This document shows positions 1-10,109 of a DNA stretch of 64,000 bases, one piece after another. The position numbers were made by a program, and so were the translations under genes. The stretch comes from Arachnopeziza araneosa. Lineage: Eukaryota > Ascomycota > Leotiomycetes > Helotiales > Arachnopezizaceae. How positions within the stretch are numbered: position 1 is the stretch's first letter; every line of letters starts with the position of its first letter. The notes below the pieces were generated by a model. The model did not search any database. It was not told the origin of the DNA and saw only the letters and a program-made list of their open reading frames with translations. Location of the stretch: the NCBI GenBank assembly GCA_003988855.1, contig QYAI01000030.1, positions 62,001-126,000 of the forward strand, in the 5' to 3' direction.

Positions 1-204
1 ATCAAACGTGATCATATCGGGATTCAGATCGTGCATGCGCTTCAGGGCATAATTAACCATGCCCTGACTAACAGCCACCACCTGATCATAATGTTCCATC
101 TGGCCATTGACCAGACTTGTGTTGCAGGTCGAGGTCAGCCAGGACTGGTCCTCCGCCTTGCGAAAGTCATTGGTCTCGACGAGCGTTGCAATATCGACAC
201 CCAT
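1..204 (-). CDS. Hypothetical protein, 5' part only (runs off left edge)
   Basis: An open frame of 68 codons starts with an ATG at 204-202 in an ideal Kozak context (ccaccATGGg) and stays open to the window edge. The N-terminus begins MGVDIATLVETNDF and continues with a hydrophilic stretch rich in N, Q and D (SWLTSTCNTSLVNGQ). There is no signal peptide or membrane segment. I do not recognise the family. It is transcribed in the same direction as the large TcB-TcC gene, whose stop lies about 1.4 kb upstream of this start. The codons read like a real gene, but only the first exon or part of it is visible, so function cannot be given. Confidence 0.5.
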   Translation of the reverse strand, partial: MGVDIATLVETNDFRKAEDQSWLTSTCNTSLVNGQMEHYDQVVAVSQGMVNYALKRMHDLNPDMITFD

Positions 205-1096
205 GGTGGATGCGTAACTGGATTGAGCAGAGGTAAAGGCGGTGTTTGATAATGACCTGTTTGCTTGACAAGGTATTCCAAGGGGGGCAATGAGACACTG
301 AGGAGATGCTATCCTCGATGGATGAGGGCTGCTTGACCAAGTAGTCCTTGACCATGGGACCTGTCATGATATAATCTTCATGTCCATTGTCTCGCGGCCT
401 CGATCTCCTGCCGGGCTGATCTCTGCCACTCTCGTGCACCTCCCTTATCTCCTCCGCACAACTCTGTGTTGCGTATCCGGCTTGCCGCAAACCACGCTCT
501 AGTTCTGCACCCATCATGGGCGGCGTGAACGCTGATGCGTCACGGCCGTAGAAACCGACCGAGAACACACACCTTGGCGTGCTAGAGGAGAGCTGACGGG
601 GCGAGAGGCGGTTGAAGTTTGGTTTCACGAACACGTTCGCGCCGCTGGTAGGCCAAGTTTGGTGTTGGAGCATCGCCGGCCGGTCTCAAATGCTTTTCTG
701 AAAATGGGCTGGCTGGAAGATGGAACTATTGATAAATCTACAGTGCACCGGGATGCAAGCCTAGCGTCGGCACTATACTGCTTTTCATGTGGGACGGCTC
801 GCGGACCGTCTGCGGGTCGGGTCCCTGAGCGGGTTGCCACGCCTTACTCTAGCCACACCCTACCCGCCCATAGTGTTGGCGCTCATCACACCCCCGCGCT
901 AGCCAAAGGAAGACGCCAAAGACAGTCAGTACCACGTACCGAGGTGCAAACCCTCATGTCGGTGACACCGCCTCGGATTCTATGCTGCAGAACTTTGCTA
1001 TGTACATATGCTTCAGCTGCTTTCAGCGAAGCCCTTGCAAAGACGGTGTGACAACACGAGGGCCTGCACCAAGAGAAGACATCAGGCGAACGCTCC
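205..1096. other. Intergenic, no supported gene
   Basis: Several frames are open for 70-170 codons on both strands because the segment is GC-rich, but none shows a recognisable domain, a good start context or splice signals joining it to anything. It probably contains the promoter of the gene that runs off the left edge. The last 5 bases (GCTCC, 1092-1096) are the left target-site duplication of the adjacent mobile element. Confidence 0.5.
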
Positions 1097-1541
1097 ACCA
1101 GGGGTGCATGGTCTTATGAGACAACCCCAGAAATGTCGCTGATTCCTCACCAAAACTCACCATCTCTGCAAATAACGCAAATTACAACCTTTAATTAAAA
1201 ATTTATCTAAGCTTCTAAGTAGAGCATTTAAAGTATTTAAAGAAGATTTTGCAATTAGGTTTTCTTTAAATATTTAATGTTTACTCGTTAATATATAGAT
1301 TACATTTTTGCACACTAAATTTTGCAGCGTTTACTTACTTGTAAAGTAAATCAACACTTAGAAAATCTCTGAGAGAACTGCAAAGAAGGTATTTAATGAA
1401 AGCTTCCAGATCTTTATATTTAACTAACAATATAGTTTCTTTACTTTCCAATTCATTTTTAAAATATTGTTAAAGTAGGTTACTTTTGGTGAGAATTCGG
1501 TTATTTTCAAGGGGTTGTCTTATAAGACAGTGCACCCTGGT
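1097..1541. mobile_element. MITE-like non-autonomous DNA element with terminal inverted repeats and 5 bp TSD
   Basis: The left end begins ACCAGGGGTGCATGG and the right end, read on the opposite strand, begins ACCAGGGTGCACTG. The two ends stay alignable for about 58 bp, sharing blocks such as AAGACAACCCC or AGACAACCCC and TCTCACCAAAA or CCTCACCAAAA. The element is flanked on both sides by GCTCC (1092-1096 and 1542-1546), a 5 bp target-site duplication. The 445 bp interior is very AT-rich (many taaag/ctttaa runs) and has no open frame, so it must depend on a transposase elsewhere. It sits 60 bp beyond the stop codon of the TcB-TcC gene. The TIR/TSD reading is direct; which superfamily it belongs to is not clear from the ends alone. 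Confidence 0.82.
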
Positions 1542-1601
1542 GCTCCAGCGGAGAAAATGACAACACAGATCAACCGCCAAAACGCCCTGCGGCAGCATAT
1601 C

Positions 1602-4600
1602 TCAGGATTTGCTTCTGAAAAACGAGCAGGAAAAGAGACGAACGAAGAAGCCTTTTTTTGCTTTCGAGCCGCCGGTTCCCCCACTCGCCGCTAGACCAGA
1701 CACGGTGCCTCGCGCGACATTGGCATTAGCGCCAGCGACGGCATTTGCACCTGGGTTTACAGCTGCATTTGCGTCTGCACCTGCATTTGCACCTGCATTT
1801 GCAATCGCATCGGCATCCGCCCTCATCGTATCAAGATTCAATCTTTCCTGGGGGCTAAGCCGGTTTTCAGCGACCCGTTCTCTCGTACCATCGGTTAGTT
1901 TCTTCGAGAAATAGTACGGATTGTCGTCATCCGACCGTGCCTCGAGATATTGTTTGTAGTCGGCCATCTCGGAGAGCGGCACGGGTCCGTCCCTCTCGCG
2001 GTTCCTCACGCGCTCTCTCTGCTGGTCTACGATATCTCTCTTTTCTTCATTAGACTTGCCACGCCACTCTCGCCGCTTGGCGGGGTCCCCCCTCAAGGCC
2101 TCTCGAAAATATGACTTCCGGTCACCGAGGCTCCTGTCGTAGAACTGGCTGAGTGCATCACCATCCAAATCTGTCGTCGTGCGCGGAACATATCGATCAT
2201 TGTTGCCATTATTCCCCTGATCAGCATTTGCAGCACGCATTCTTGCGACATACCTACCCAAGAGTTGCTGCCCCGCTATTGCCGAACTTTGACCCGACCG
2301 GAAACCCGTGCCTCCCGCGTTCAGGTGAGCGATAGTTGTAGATGCCGCGACGTTGGTAATCATTGTGCCGCTGTGGTCATCAAAATTGATCGGGTCATTT
2401 CCACAGTATGCGTAAGTGTCGAGCCCATCAATCGAGAAGGTGGGATCGCTGGAGACCCAACGGCCGAGCCAGGGCGCATAATAGCGAGCGCCGCAGTAGT
2501 ACAAGCCCGTCTCTTGATCACGCTGGTACCCGGCAAAGCGGTATCGACGCGGGGCGGTGATGTCTTTGCGCGAGAAGCGAGAGAAGATGGTTCGACCAAA
2601 CGGAGAATACTCCTCGTGGGAGATGATGTTGCCCTTGTCGTCCGTTTCGAGGCCGTCGTGTACCTGGTAACGCAAGACCTGTCTGGGAATGCCGTCTTTG
2701 TCCGTGTACAGCTCCACGATGGCGTGGCTCTCGTTCCCATGGATGGTAATTCTTTCCGACTTCATCGTAGGCGACGCGGCCACGGATGCAGGCGAAGATG
2801 CAGGTGGTGGGGAGGGGGAAAAGCGCCGGAAGATATCGACACCGTCCAGATAGAACGTCTCCTTGACCTTGGGGCCGTTGTTTTTCCCTTGCATGACCTT
2901 GCGAACACGATTTCCGGACCAGTCATACACGTACCACGTTCTCTCGGGAGCTTTGCCCTCTTCCTTGCCTGGAGATTTGGTAGACCGACCTGACGACGAG
3001 CGGAGCATCCCATCATGATCCCACGTCATATGAGACAAGCGTGCAATAGAGGACGGGCACCCACGTGATCCACTCGCTGAAGACAATTCGTAGCGGATGC
3101 GTTCTGTGGTGCGGCCAATCCGCGTACTTGATAATCTGTTGTTGTACAACACAGGAGGTTGAGAAGGGCCGTCCCGAGCCGCGCTCAGCACACCCGGGAA
3201 TGCCTTGACTAACTCGGGCGCCATGATGGCGTTGAGATACGAATTTTCTTCGTACAAGTATTTTCGAGTCCAGCCTGATACCCCCGGCACGATATCTTTG
3301 GGCTCGTGCCGTACGCTCAGCAAATTCCCAGCAGCATTGTATTGATATGTTTCCACAAATTCGTATATCACCGGGCCGGACGCTGAAGCATTATCACCAC
3401 TACCGCGGCGGCGGCTGTCTTTGACGCCTGCAGGCTGGGCTTGAGCATGAGCCCTTCCCGAGGCGAGCACAAGTCGTCCCAGCTTGTCGTAGTTGAAGGT
3501 CTTCAATGGCTGTATCCGGTTGTTTGAGCTCCATATGTCGCGCTGTGATGAATCCTTTTGCTGAATGACGCGGTCGAGGCAGTCTCGGAGATATTCCTCG
3601 TCCATGATCACCTTGGGGTCTTTTCTCTTCGCGGAACTGTCAAAGGTCACCTCAACCCTCTTTCTCAAGACGGCTTGCGTGCTCTTGCCATACTTGACAG
3701 TGGTTTTGGTTGTCGTTGTCGTCGCCTTGCCACTCCTCTCATCGACTTCACGCGAGTGCTGTTTAATCACCACAGGCCGGCCGTACCCGTCAAACTGTGT
3801 TGCAGATAGTGGCAGCCACTGGCTCCCATGAGGAGAAGTAGCACCATGCTCTGACTTGAAGTATGTTTCACGTACTTGTCCGGCTCCGTCATAGACCTTC
3901 TTCTTTGAGCACCCGCTCGCATCTGTTGACTCTATGACTCGGTTCCGAGCGTCGAAGCAAGTCGAGTACACAAAAACCTGGGGTTCGAGCTTCACGCTGC
4001 CGCGATGCTCCCAGTCGAGTGTTTTGGCGTAATTCACCGCGAATTGCCGTGACGCCTTGATCACGTTGCCTTTGAAGTCAACTCTTTCCACCCTGGCACA
4101 TCCAGCCCCATCCAAGTGCTCGTACTCTCTGCCGGCCAAGTTCCTCTCCTTGGCCGTGCTGAGGCCTAATTCCTCGCCATACACAATCTTCTCGACGAGG
4201 AAGCTCGTCTTCACGCTGTCTTCGGGTGGTGCAGATACACGGCGACCCGTCAAACGGCGAAGCTGATCGTAGGTTCTGAGAGTAGAGACCCCCCCGCTGG
4301 ACCACGTTTGTACTTCCCGTCCCTCGACGTCGACAAAGGTCGTGCGCCGGCCATAGTCTGCACCCACCTGGTCAATTGTCTGTCCCATCATGTCCGTCTT
4401 GGTCACTTCGGTCAGTCGGTCGAGTGCATCTCTGACGGCGCAGGCTCCACCGCCGAATATGCCGTACGCAGTCCTCATCCCCACTAGCTCTCCACCGTCA
4501 TCAGCACAGCCCTCATCAACTGTGAGTATCCCTCGTCCGAGGGCATCGTGGTGAGCTTTCCGAGGGCTGTTTGCTGTGCGGCGAACTTGCTCTGCCATTA

Positions 4601-7600
4601 ATGTCATGGATGAAGAGCCGCCTGCCGCTTTTAGATTGGTCGCCTTCAGCTGAAACCACGTCGGTTGATACAGGGCAGCATCCCCGAGGGCTCTGAAGAA
4701 ATATCCCACATCCGAATCTTCCGACGGGTCATCGATCAAGGCGACATCTGTGGCATCATACTTGGTTGAGCTCCAGGGACCAAAGACGACCTTGGTCCAT
4801 GTATGATCGGGGTTTAAGTGCCCAACTTGTCGTCCTTGGACGTCAAAAAATGACATGCCGGCTAGATTCTGGCTACTTAAGAGCGATGGGGGCATGAAGC
4901 GATGGGACCATTCGAAACTAGGCTGGTATCTGAGGACTTCTGACCCTCCGTTATCACGGACCGTGAGTTCGACCCTCCATATCTCGTCATCGAGCTTCAA
5001 CGACGTCTGGACCGGCCGTCCTGTGCCGTCGAAAAAGGTGAAGAGGATCTCTATCTTCTCTTCGGGATCATCTTGGCCTTCGCCATGATCTACGTCAGGA
5101 TTGGCGTGCCTGACTCGACTCAAAGTAGCCTGCCACGTAGGTGTTATCGTCTGAGACTTGTCGCCTGTGCAATATGCCTGGCGACTTGTTATCAAGCGAC
5201 TTCCAGCACGACCCAAGAGTGCCAATGCCGAAGCTTGATTTGGCGAGTCGTGAAAACGATCCAAGGCAACCTGCGACAGTTCTGCGGTTTCCGTCAACCC
5301 ATCGAGAGAATCGCCGACAGCAGCCAACCCGGCCTTTCCCATAGAGGCGACGGCTGTCACTTCCCCAAATGAGGACAACAAGCTTGCCTTCTGGTTGTCG
5401 TTCATGTCGGTGACCAGAATTTCCTTGAGGTGCGTATAATCCCACTTGGTATGAATTGTGTTACCCAACGCGTCAATAGAGCCAGTTACCAACAGCCAGT
5501 AAGGGTCCAACTTCAATGTGGAGGAGTTTCCAAAGGGATCATTCGTGGTCGTTGGGGTATAAAAAGAGGCTCGAGCCGTCAGGAGCTCTTGATCTGTCAC
5601 CCCACCTCCACCATGATAGTGCTGACGAGCTGAAGGCGTCCACCAGTGCTCGTCGCCATGCAAGTCAACGTATCCCGCTTTTGACATCATGTCATCTTGT
5701 TCTGTCTTTGGTTGCTCCGGATAGGTGCTTCTGACAAGGGATGGAGTTAAGCAAAGCTTGTATGTGCGGTCTGTAACCGAGTAAAGATCCACCTGGCCCA
5801 AGTCAAGAATCTTGCTGAGTGACCCATCGCGAAATCGCTGTTGACTACGTGCTACCACGACTTTGTGAGATGACACGGCCAGGTGGTCGGTTGCGAACCA
5901 CTCTTTACTCTCATCGGCATCGACTTCAGGGACTTGGCTCAAGTCGAAAACATGAGCCAGCTCTGCGGGAGAATTCACGCCACCAGATCCGTCCTTAGTA
6001 GGACCCCGCTTCAGAGCAAAGACTCGCCATACGACGCTCTCATATTCACGAGGAGCCATATAGATGCCTGGAGTACCGGAGAATCCCCGTGTAAAGGTCT
6101 TCATGGTAGCCATAACCACGGTTTCTGCCTGCTTGGCGCGGTCTTCCGGCTGCGGAAGATGGCTCTCTGTCTTGCCATAGTTGATAGCCAGAGACTTGGT
6201 AATGTTTCCCCACCCGTCAATCTCCATCGTCAAGTGGTGGGACTTGCGTGGCTCGGTCTGCCCTCGGCTGTCGAACACGGTCTCCAGAGATTCGGAGGGA
6301 AATACTGCAAACACATCTGGTTGCTCGTGACTCGTAGACTGGAGAAGGCGAAGACTGAACGTCGACTCCTCCACGGCCGAGGGACAGATCCCTGAAGAAG
6401 AGTCCCGAGAATTGCTCTCTGGCCATGACTGCTGAGGCATCTTCAGGGTATCATATATCTCTCGGCGGTAGGATTTTCCCCTGAGGGCACGATATACCAT
6501 TCGAGGATTGTGATTCCTGACAGCCACATTGCCATACTGCATGTCGACATCCAAATTTGGAGGGGAATCTGGGCAGAAAAACTCTCGACCGGTTACAGGA
6601 ATGCCAGTATGGAACCACGTCTTTACAAGACTCCTTTTGAGCTCAACGAGGCGTCCAGACAAGGGAATCATTTCCGACGTCGTCACCTCCACCATGCCAA
6701 AGCCGCCAAAAACCGCTTCTGCAGGGTCATAGAACCCATTGTGGTACGCGTAGCCCAAGAGAGTCTCTGCACTGGTGATGACGTCTCGAATACTGACTGT
6801 CTGTACACAGTGCAACGGGGTATGCATCCGGGTCTTCCATGGAGAAGAGGCGAGGAGATCTCGCTGCTGGAAGAAAGTCGACGGGCGGTACGAGATTGTC
6901 ATCTCCCATCCTTTTCCGTTGGATATGCTCGTCAAAAGATGTGGCTTCGTTCTCCCCATCAGGGGTAGGTACCACAAGCGAGACTGGCAAGCGTTGGTTG
7001 GATCCGGACCTGTCCATACAAGACAAGACGTGCCATCGCCAAGTATGTCAATGGCAGAAACCGAGCTGATATCATCGATCGCCGGAAGACAGTCGACGCG
7101 CGTCACGTCGGTCCAACTGTCGCCAAAACAATTGTAGTAAATGTCAACACCTCCACGACTGGGCAGATACAGGATATCTGTTGTGCCAGTACCATCTACA
7201 TCTGCGAGTACCAGACGAGACATACTGAATTGGTCCGTGTCGTCAAACAGCGGCGAGTTCTGCATGACAGTCTGCTTGCCAAATCGCCCGTAGCCCATGT
7301 TTGGCCAGTACGATATGCCGCCATTCGACACAAGGACAAGATCCGCGAGTCCGTCCCCGGTCATATCAGCAGTAAACAGTGCCTTATCAGGCTGGTTGGT
7401 AGCAATCGACCCGGAAACTTTGAGATCGTCAAGAACAGGTTTCGAGGCCACGAAATCCTCATGGACGGACGTAGAAGAGGACGCGGTGCCGGATGAGTCA
7501 AGGGAAGATGAGAGATATGAGGAAGCAGAGGATGATGCCACTGATGCAGCTCGACGCCGAGCGTGCGCATATCCAGTTTTCGCCAAAGACTCGTACCAGA

Positions 7601-9374
7601 TCAACTCTTCTGTATTCTGATCGATGACTAATAGATCTTGTAGCCCATCGCCCGTCAAATCGAGCATCTGAACCGTCAATGTCGAGCCCTGTTCGGCTGC
7701 GCTGCTCGCGAGCAAACGAACCGTTGGCGTTTCCGCAAAGGGCGTGAAAGGCCCCCATGGCTGTTGAGCATCATTGCCTTCTTCCCAGGCCGAAGTCAGT
7801 CCCACAAAGCCTTTGGCATATCCGTATTTGTCAAAGTAGGCGACATCCGGCAGACCGCTCTTGTCCAAGTCGACAAATCTTTTGATCGTAGCGGCATCAT
7901 GGGCCCCAGATGGGAGTGACTGCAGCTCCATCGGAGGACCAAATGTGATGCCAGTTAGGCAACCCGGATTCAGATTGCGCTGGTACGTCCATCTGCCACT
8001 GTCTCCCATCGTCAGGTAACCCGGCGCTCCTTCTCCGTTCAGATCCAGCCATTGACCGGACGTGGAAGTCGTATCACCACCACTATTGGTCTGCATGACT
8101 CCCGGCATGACTTGAGGCTGCACGGCGTCAGGAGACGGGACCATGCTGTAACAGTATTCCCATGGCGGCTGGCGATGAGCGACAGTGCCGTTGGGACCAG
8201 AAGAATAACCGCAGCGGTTCAGCGACGTAATGAACGAACCCTTTGCTGTTTCTTGATACTTGATTTCTGTAGCCGAGACAACAACATGATCCCGGCCCTG
8301 CAACTCGTTGGGAAAATGGTGCACCATGCAAATACGACGACACAGCCTGAGGGTGCGGATCTCAAAGCCGCTGTTGAAGCGGCTGAATGGATCCTGACGC
8401 AGTGTCCACGGCGTTGCGGTCGAACCAGGCTCGGCATTATGATAATCCAACACGACTTCGAATGCCCAGTCCTTGATCGGGGTACCAGGAAGCACCATTT
8501 CCCAGCTCTTCATGTCCCTCGCAGGCAACAAATTACCATACACAATGCTCTTCAAATACTTCTGGGTTGTGGCGCCTGGATGACGAGCACCAGTACCACC
8601 GCCCTGGGACAGCCCAGTGGTCTCTTCCGCCTGGTAACGATATTCAATTGCATTCCCTTTGGTATCGTACGAGCGGCACGGGAGCCATGAAAAGACGCGT
8701 TTGGCACGGGTTCCATTGCCGGGGCTGTAGATCCGGGACGCATCGGACCAGCCATAGATGGTGCATTCGTTGTCTCTTGTGATCACGCGCCAGTGGACAT
8801 CTTGGATGTCAGCCTCGCGTGTCCATCTCTCAATCCGCTTGGATAGGTCATCGGTGCGAGGTCTAAATGTCTGCACTCGGTACGAGATTTGAGGTTGGCC
8901 TCCAAGAATTGCCTCGAGCGTGGACCCGCTGACCACGGGAACCAGATCATCGCTTCCCGAGAGCACGAATACATCGTCGCAGTCATCATGGCCGGCATAC
9001 TGGGGAATCTTGTCACTGGTCTTGCGCGAGATCTGGGGCATGGTGAGATGCCATCCCAGGCCAAAAGGGCCATTCCCAGATCCCGAATTGTACGTGAGAG
9101 CCAACGCCGGTCCGAAGTCACCGCGTCCCGGACTCGTTTGAATGGTGAAACTGGTCGAGAGAGAGCCGGTAGCGGTGTCGACTTGAAAATGCTCGTCGAC
9201 GCTCTTCTGAGAGCCAGCACCACCGTGACCGTGAGTCGGAACTGAGTGGGAGATGGTGGCTGTGGACTGTTGCCCGGATCCACCGGCGGCAGTGGCGACA
9301 TCTCGATGTCGTGTCCCGTTGGCCTGAGCCGGACCAGAGACTCGAGAGGCGTTGGAAGGCATTTCTAGTGTCAT
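1602..9374 (-). CDS. TcB-TcC-like toxin complex component (SpvB / TcdB-mid / RHS core fusion)
   Basis: A single uninterrupted 2590 aa frame. Residues about 60-390 match the Salmonella SpvB-type domain (start GSLSTSFTIQTSPGRGDFGP, then GFGLGW-like NGPFGLGWHLTMPQISRK). Residues about 440-790 hold FG-GAP-like repeats typical of the TcdB middle region: DLNGEGAPG, DLDKSGLPD, DLTGDGLQD, DMTGDGLAD, DVDGTGTTD, DILGDGTSCLVW. From about 1500 on there are YD/RHS repeats, ending in a clear RHS-associated core near 2281-2335 (FAGYQRDQETGLYY, GARYYAPWLGRWVSSDP, YAYCGNDPINF). In bacteria TcB and TcC form a hollow cocoon that holds the cleaved C-terminal cargo; here both are one polypeptide. The last ~255 residues are not RHS and look like the variable cargo region: charged, then an Ala/Asn-rich repeat, then a basic/aromatic/Cys tail. 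No signal peptide is seen. It faces the TcA-like gene head to head. Horizontal origin from bacteria is inferred; intact length suggests it is maintained. Confidence 0.9.
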   Translation of the reverse strand: MTLEMPSNASRVSGPAQANGTRHRDVATAAGGSGQQSTATISHSVPTHGHGGAGSQKSVDEHFQVDTATGSLSTSFTIQTSPGRGDFGPALALTYNSGSGNGPFGLGWHLTMPQISRKTSDKIPQYAGHDDCDDVFVLSGSDDLVPVVSGSTLEAILGGQPQISYRVQTFRPRTDDLSKRIERWTREADIQDVHWRVITRDNECTIYGWSDASRIYSPGNGTRAKRVFSWLPCRSYDTKGNAIEYRYQAEETTGLSQGGGTGARHPGATTQKYLKSIVYGNLLPARDMKSWEMVLPGTPIKDWAFEVVLDYHNAEPGSTATPWTLRQDPFSRFNSGFEIRTLRLCRRICMVHHFPNELQGRDHVVVSATEIKYQETAKGSFITSLNRCGYSSGPNGTVAHRQPPWEYCYSMVPSPDAVQPQVMPGVMQTNSGGDTTSTSGQWLDLNGEGAPGYLTMGDSGRWTYQRNLNPGCLTGITFGPPMELQSLPSGAHDAATIKRFVDLDKSGLPDVAYFDKYGYAKGFVGLTSAWEEGNDAQQPWGPFTPFAETPTVRLLASSAAEQGSTLTVQMLDLTGDGLQDLLVIDQNTEELIWYESLAKTGYAHARRRAASVASSSASSYLSSSLDSSGTASSSTSVHEDFVASKPVLDDLKVSGSIATNQPDKALFTADMTGDGLADLVLVSNGGISYWPNMGYGRFGKQTVMQNSPLFDDTDQFSMSRLVLADVDGTGTTDILYLPSRGGVDIYYNCFGDSWTDVTRVDCLPAIDDISSVSAIDILGDGTSCLVWTGPDPTNACQSRLWYLPLMGRTKPHLLTSISNGKGWEMTISYRPSTFFQQRDLLASSPWKTRMHTPLHCVQTVSIRDVITSAETLLGYAYHNGFYDPAEAVFGGFGMVEVTTSEMIPLSGRLVELKRSLVKTWFHTGIPVTGREFFCPDSPPNLDVDMQYGNVAVRNHNPRMVYRALRGKSYRREIYDTLKMPQQSWPESNSRDSSSGICPSAVEESTFSLRLLQSTSHEQPDVFAVFPSESLETVFDSRGQTEPRKSHHLTMEIDGWGNITKSLAINYGKTESHLPQPEDRAKQAETVVMATMKTFTRGFSGTPGIYMAPREYESVVWRVFALKRGPTKDGSGGVNSPAELAHVFDLSQVPEVDADESKEWFATDHLAVSSHKVVVARSQQRFRDGSLSKILDLGQVDLYSVTDRTYKLCLTPSLVRSTYPEQPKTEQDDMMSKAGYVDLHGDEHWWTPSARQHYHGGGGVTDQELLTARASFYTPTTTNDPFGNSSTLKLDPYWLLVTGSIDALGNTIHTKWDYTHLKEILVTDMNDNQKASLLSSFGEVTAVASMGKAGLAAVGDSLDGLTETAELSQVALDRFHDSPNQASALALLGRAGSRLITSRQAYCTGDKSQTITPTWQATLSRVRHANPDVDHGEGQDDPEEKIEILFTFFDGTGRPVQTSLKLDDEIWRVELTVRDNGGSEVLRYQPSFEWSHRFMPPSLLSSQNLAGMSFFDVQGRQVGHLNPDHTWTKVVFGPWSSTKYDATDVALIDDPSEDSDVGYFFRALGDAALYQPTWFQLKATNLKAAGGSSSMTLMAEQVRRTANSPRKAHHDALGRGILTVDEGCADDGGELVGMRTAYGIFGGGACAVRDALDRLTEVTKTDMMGQTIDQVGADYGRRTTFVDVEGREVQTWSSGGVSTLRTYDQLRRLTGRRVSAPPEDSVKTSFLVEKIVYGEELGLSTAKERNLAGREYEHLDGAGCARVERVDFKGNVIKASRQFAVNYAKTLDWEHRGSVKLEPQVFVYSTCFDARNRVIESTDASGCSKKKVYDGAGQVRETYFKSEHGATSPHGSQWLPLSATQFDGYGRPVVIKQHSREVDERSGKATTTTTKTTVKYGKSTQAVLRKRVEVTFDSSAKRKDPKVIMDEEYLRDCLDRVIQQKDSSQRDIWSSNNRIQPLKTFNYDKLGRLVLASGRAHAQAQPAGVKDSRRRGSGDNASASGPVIYEFVETYQYNAAGNLLSVRHEPKDIVPGVSGWTRKYLYEENSYLNAIMAPELVKAFPGVLSAARDGPSQPPVLYNNRLSSTRIGRTTERIRYELSSASGSRGCPSSIARLSHMTWDHDGMLRSSSGRSTKSPGKEEGKAPERTWYVYDWSGNRVRKVMQGKNNGPKVKETFYLDGVDIFRRFSPSPPPASSPASVAASPTMKSERITIHGNESHAIVELYTDKDGIPRQVLRYQVHDGLETDDKGNIISHEEYSPFGRTIFSRFSRKDITAPRRYRFAGYQRDQETGLYYCGARYYAPWLGRWVSSDPTFSIDGLDTYAYCGNDPINFDDHSGTMITNVAASTTIAHLNAGGTGFRSGQSSAIAGQQLLGRYVARMRAANADQGNNGNNDRYVPRTTTDLDGDALSQFYDRSLGDRKSYFREALRGDPAKRREWRGKSNEEKRDIVDQQRERVRNRERDGPVPLSEMADYKQYLEARSDDDNPYYFSKKLTDGTRERVAENRLSPQERLNLDTMRADADAIANAGANAGADANAAVNPGANAVAGANANVARGTVSGLAASGGTGGSKAKKGFFVRLFSCSFFRSKS
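1741..1819 (-). repeat. 12 bp-type coding repeat (Ala/Asn-rich) near the C-terminus of the TcB-TcC protein
   Basis: On the + strand the units gcatttgcacct / gcatttgcgtct / gcacctgcattt recur in imperfect tandem. On the coding (minus) strand they encode alternating Ala-Asn/Ala-Gly/Ala-Asp residues (for example NAGANAGADANA). The array lies inside the presumed cargo region, about 40 residues before the stop, and would be prone to length change by slippage. Confidence 0.7.
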
Positions 9375-10109
9375 CTAGTATGAAACTGAGTGACAAGACT
9401 GCGCAGAGGTGAGCACAGCAGTCGGCCCAGAAGACTTGAAAGAGATGTGTGACGAATTTAGAAGAACAAGGTCATGGAGCGAGAATAGCTCGGTTCTCTG
9501 TAGAGCATACCAATAAAGACTGTAAAATCCAGTATTCTACAGTCGTAGAGTAGATATAAGCTTATGGCTCCTCGCACGTGGCGGATAGGTTGTCCCAGAA
9601 CTTTGTGTGACCTGATATACCGACACCCTGTTTCGAATATCCAGTTCCTACTTGCTCCTTCACCGACTTTTAGAGGCCAAGGCTCGTGCCGTGTCTATTG
9701 CGCGTCGGCGTGGGATGTCTGAATTTCAGCCCGCCACCCTTTTAAGACATGCCGAATCTGGAAGAGCTGCCGGCATGCCCCGGAGAAGATTGGCATTACT
9801 ATAGTTGTACACTCCACATCGATGGTTCTGCATGTCTATGTGCTGACCTCGACGGGCATGAACCAATCGCAAAATCAACAGTATCTGCAATGCTGGTCCG
9901 CCGAATAGCCGCCAAACTTGATCGATGCGTACCGGACGACGCTAGATTCTCGGTATCAGCTGGTATTCTTAAAAGCAAGATGAAGTTCTGCGAGCTGCAA
10001 ATGCCCTGCCTGTTCAGTCTCTTGGTCATTTCTCAATTGTGAACCAGGTCTGCCGTTTCCTGCTTGTCTTCATCATTGACATATTACCATCTCATTACAT
10101 CGTGGTACC
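9375..10109. promoter_or_regulatory. Shared divergent promoter region of the two Tc-like genes
   Basis: 735 bp separate the ATG of the TcB-TcC gene (minus) from the ATG of the TcA gene (plus). The segment contains a CACGTG-type E-box core (gcacgtgg near 9574-9581) and an AT-rich patch with gatataagc near 9552, either of which could be promoter elements. A 97-codon frame at 9749-10042 is present but has no recognisable features. The head-to-head layout suggests co-regulation; this is inference. Confidence 0.55.

Noticed and set aside
167..1098. Overlapping frames of 70-168 codons on both strands left of the MITE
   Set aside because: They overlap each other in different frames, have arginine/serine-rich noise composition and no domain.
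9749..10042. 97-codon frame in the promoter region between the Tc genes
   Set aside because: No motif, no good start context, and located where the shared promoter must be.
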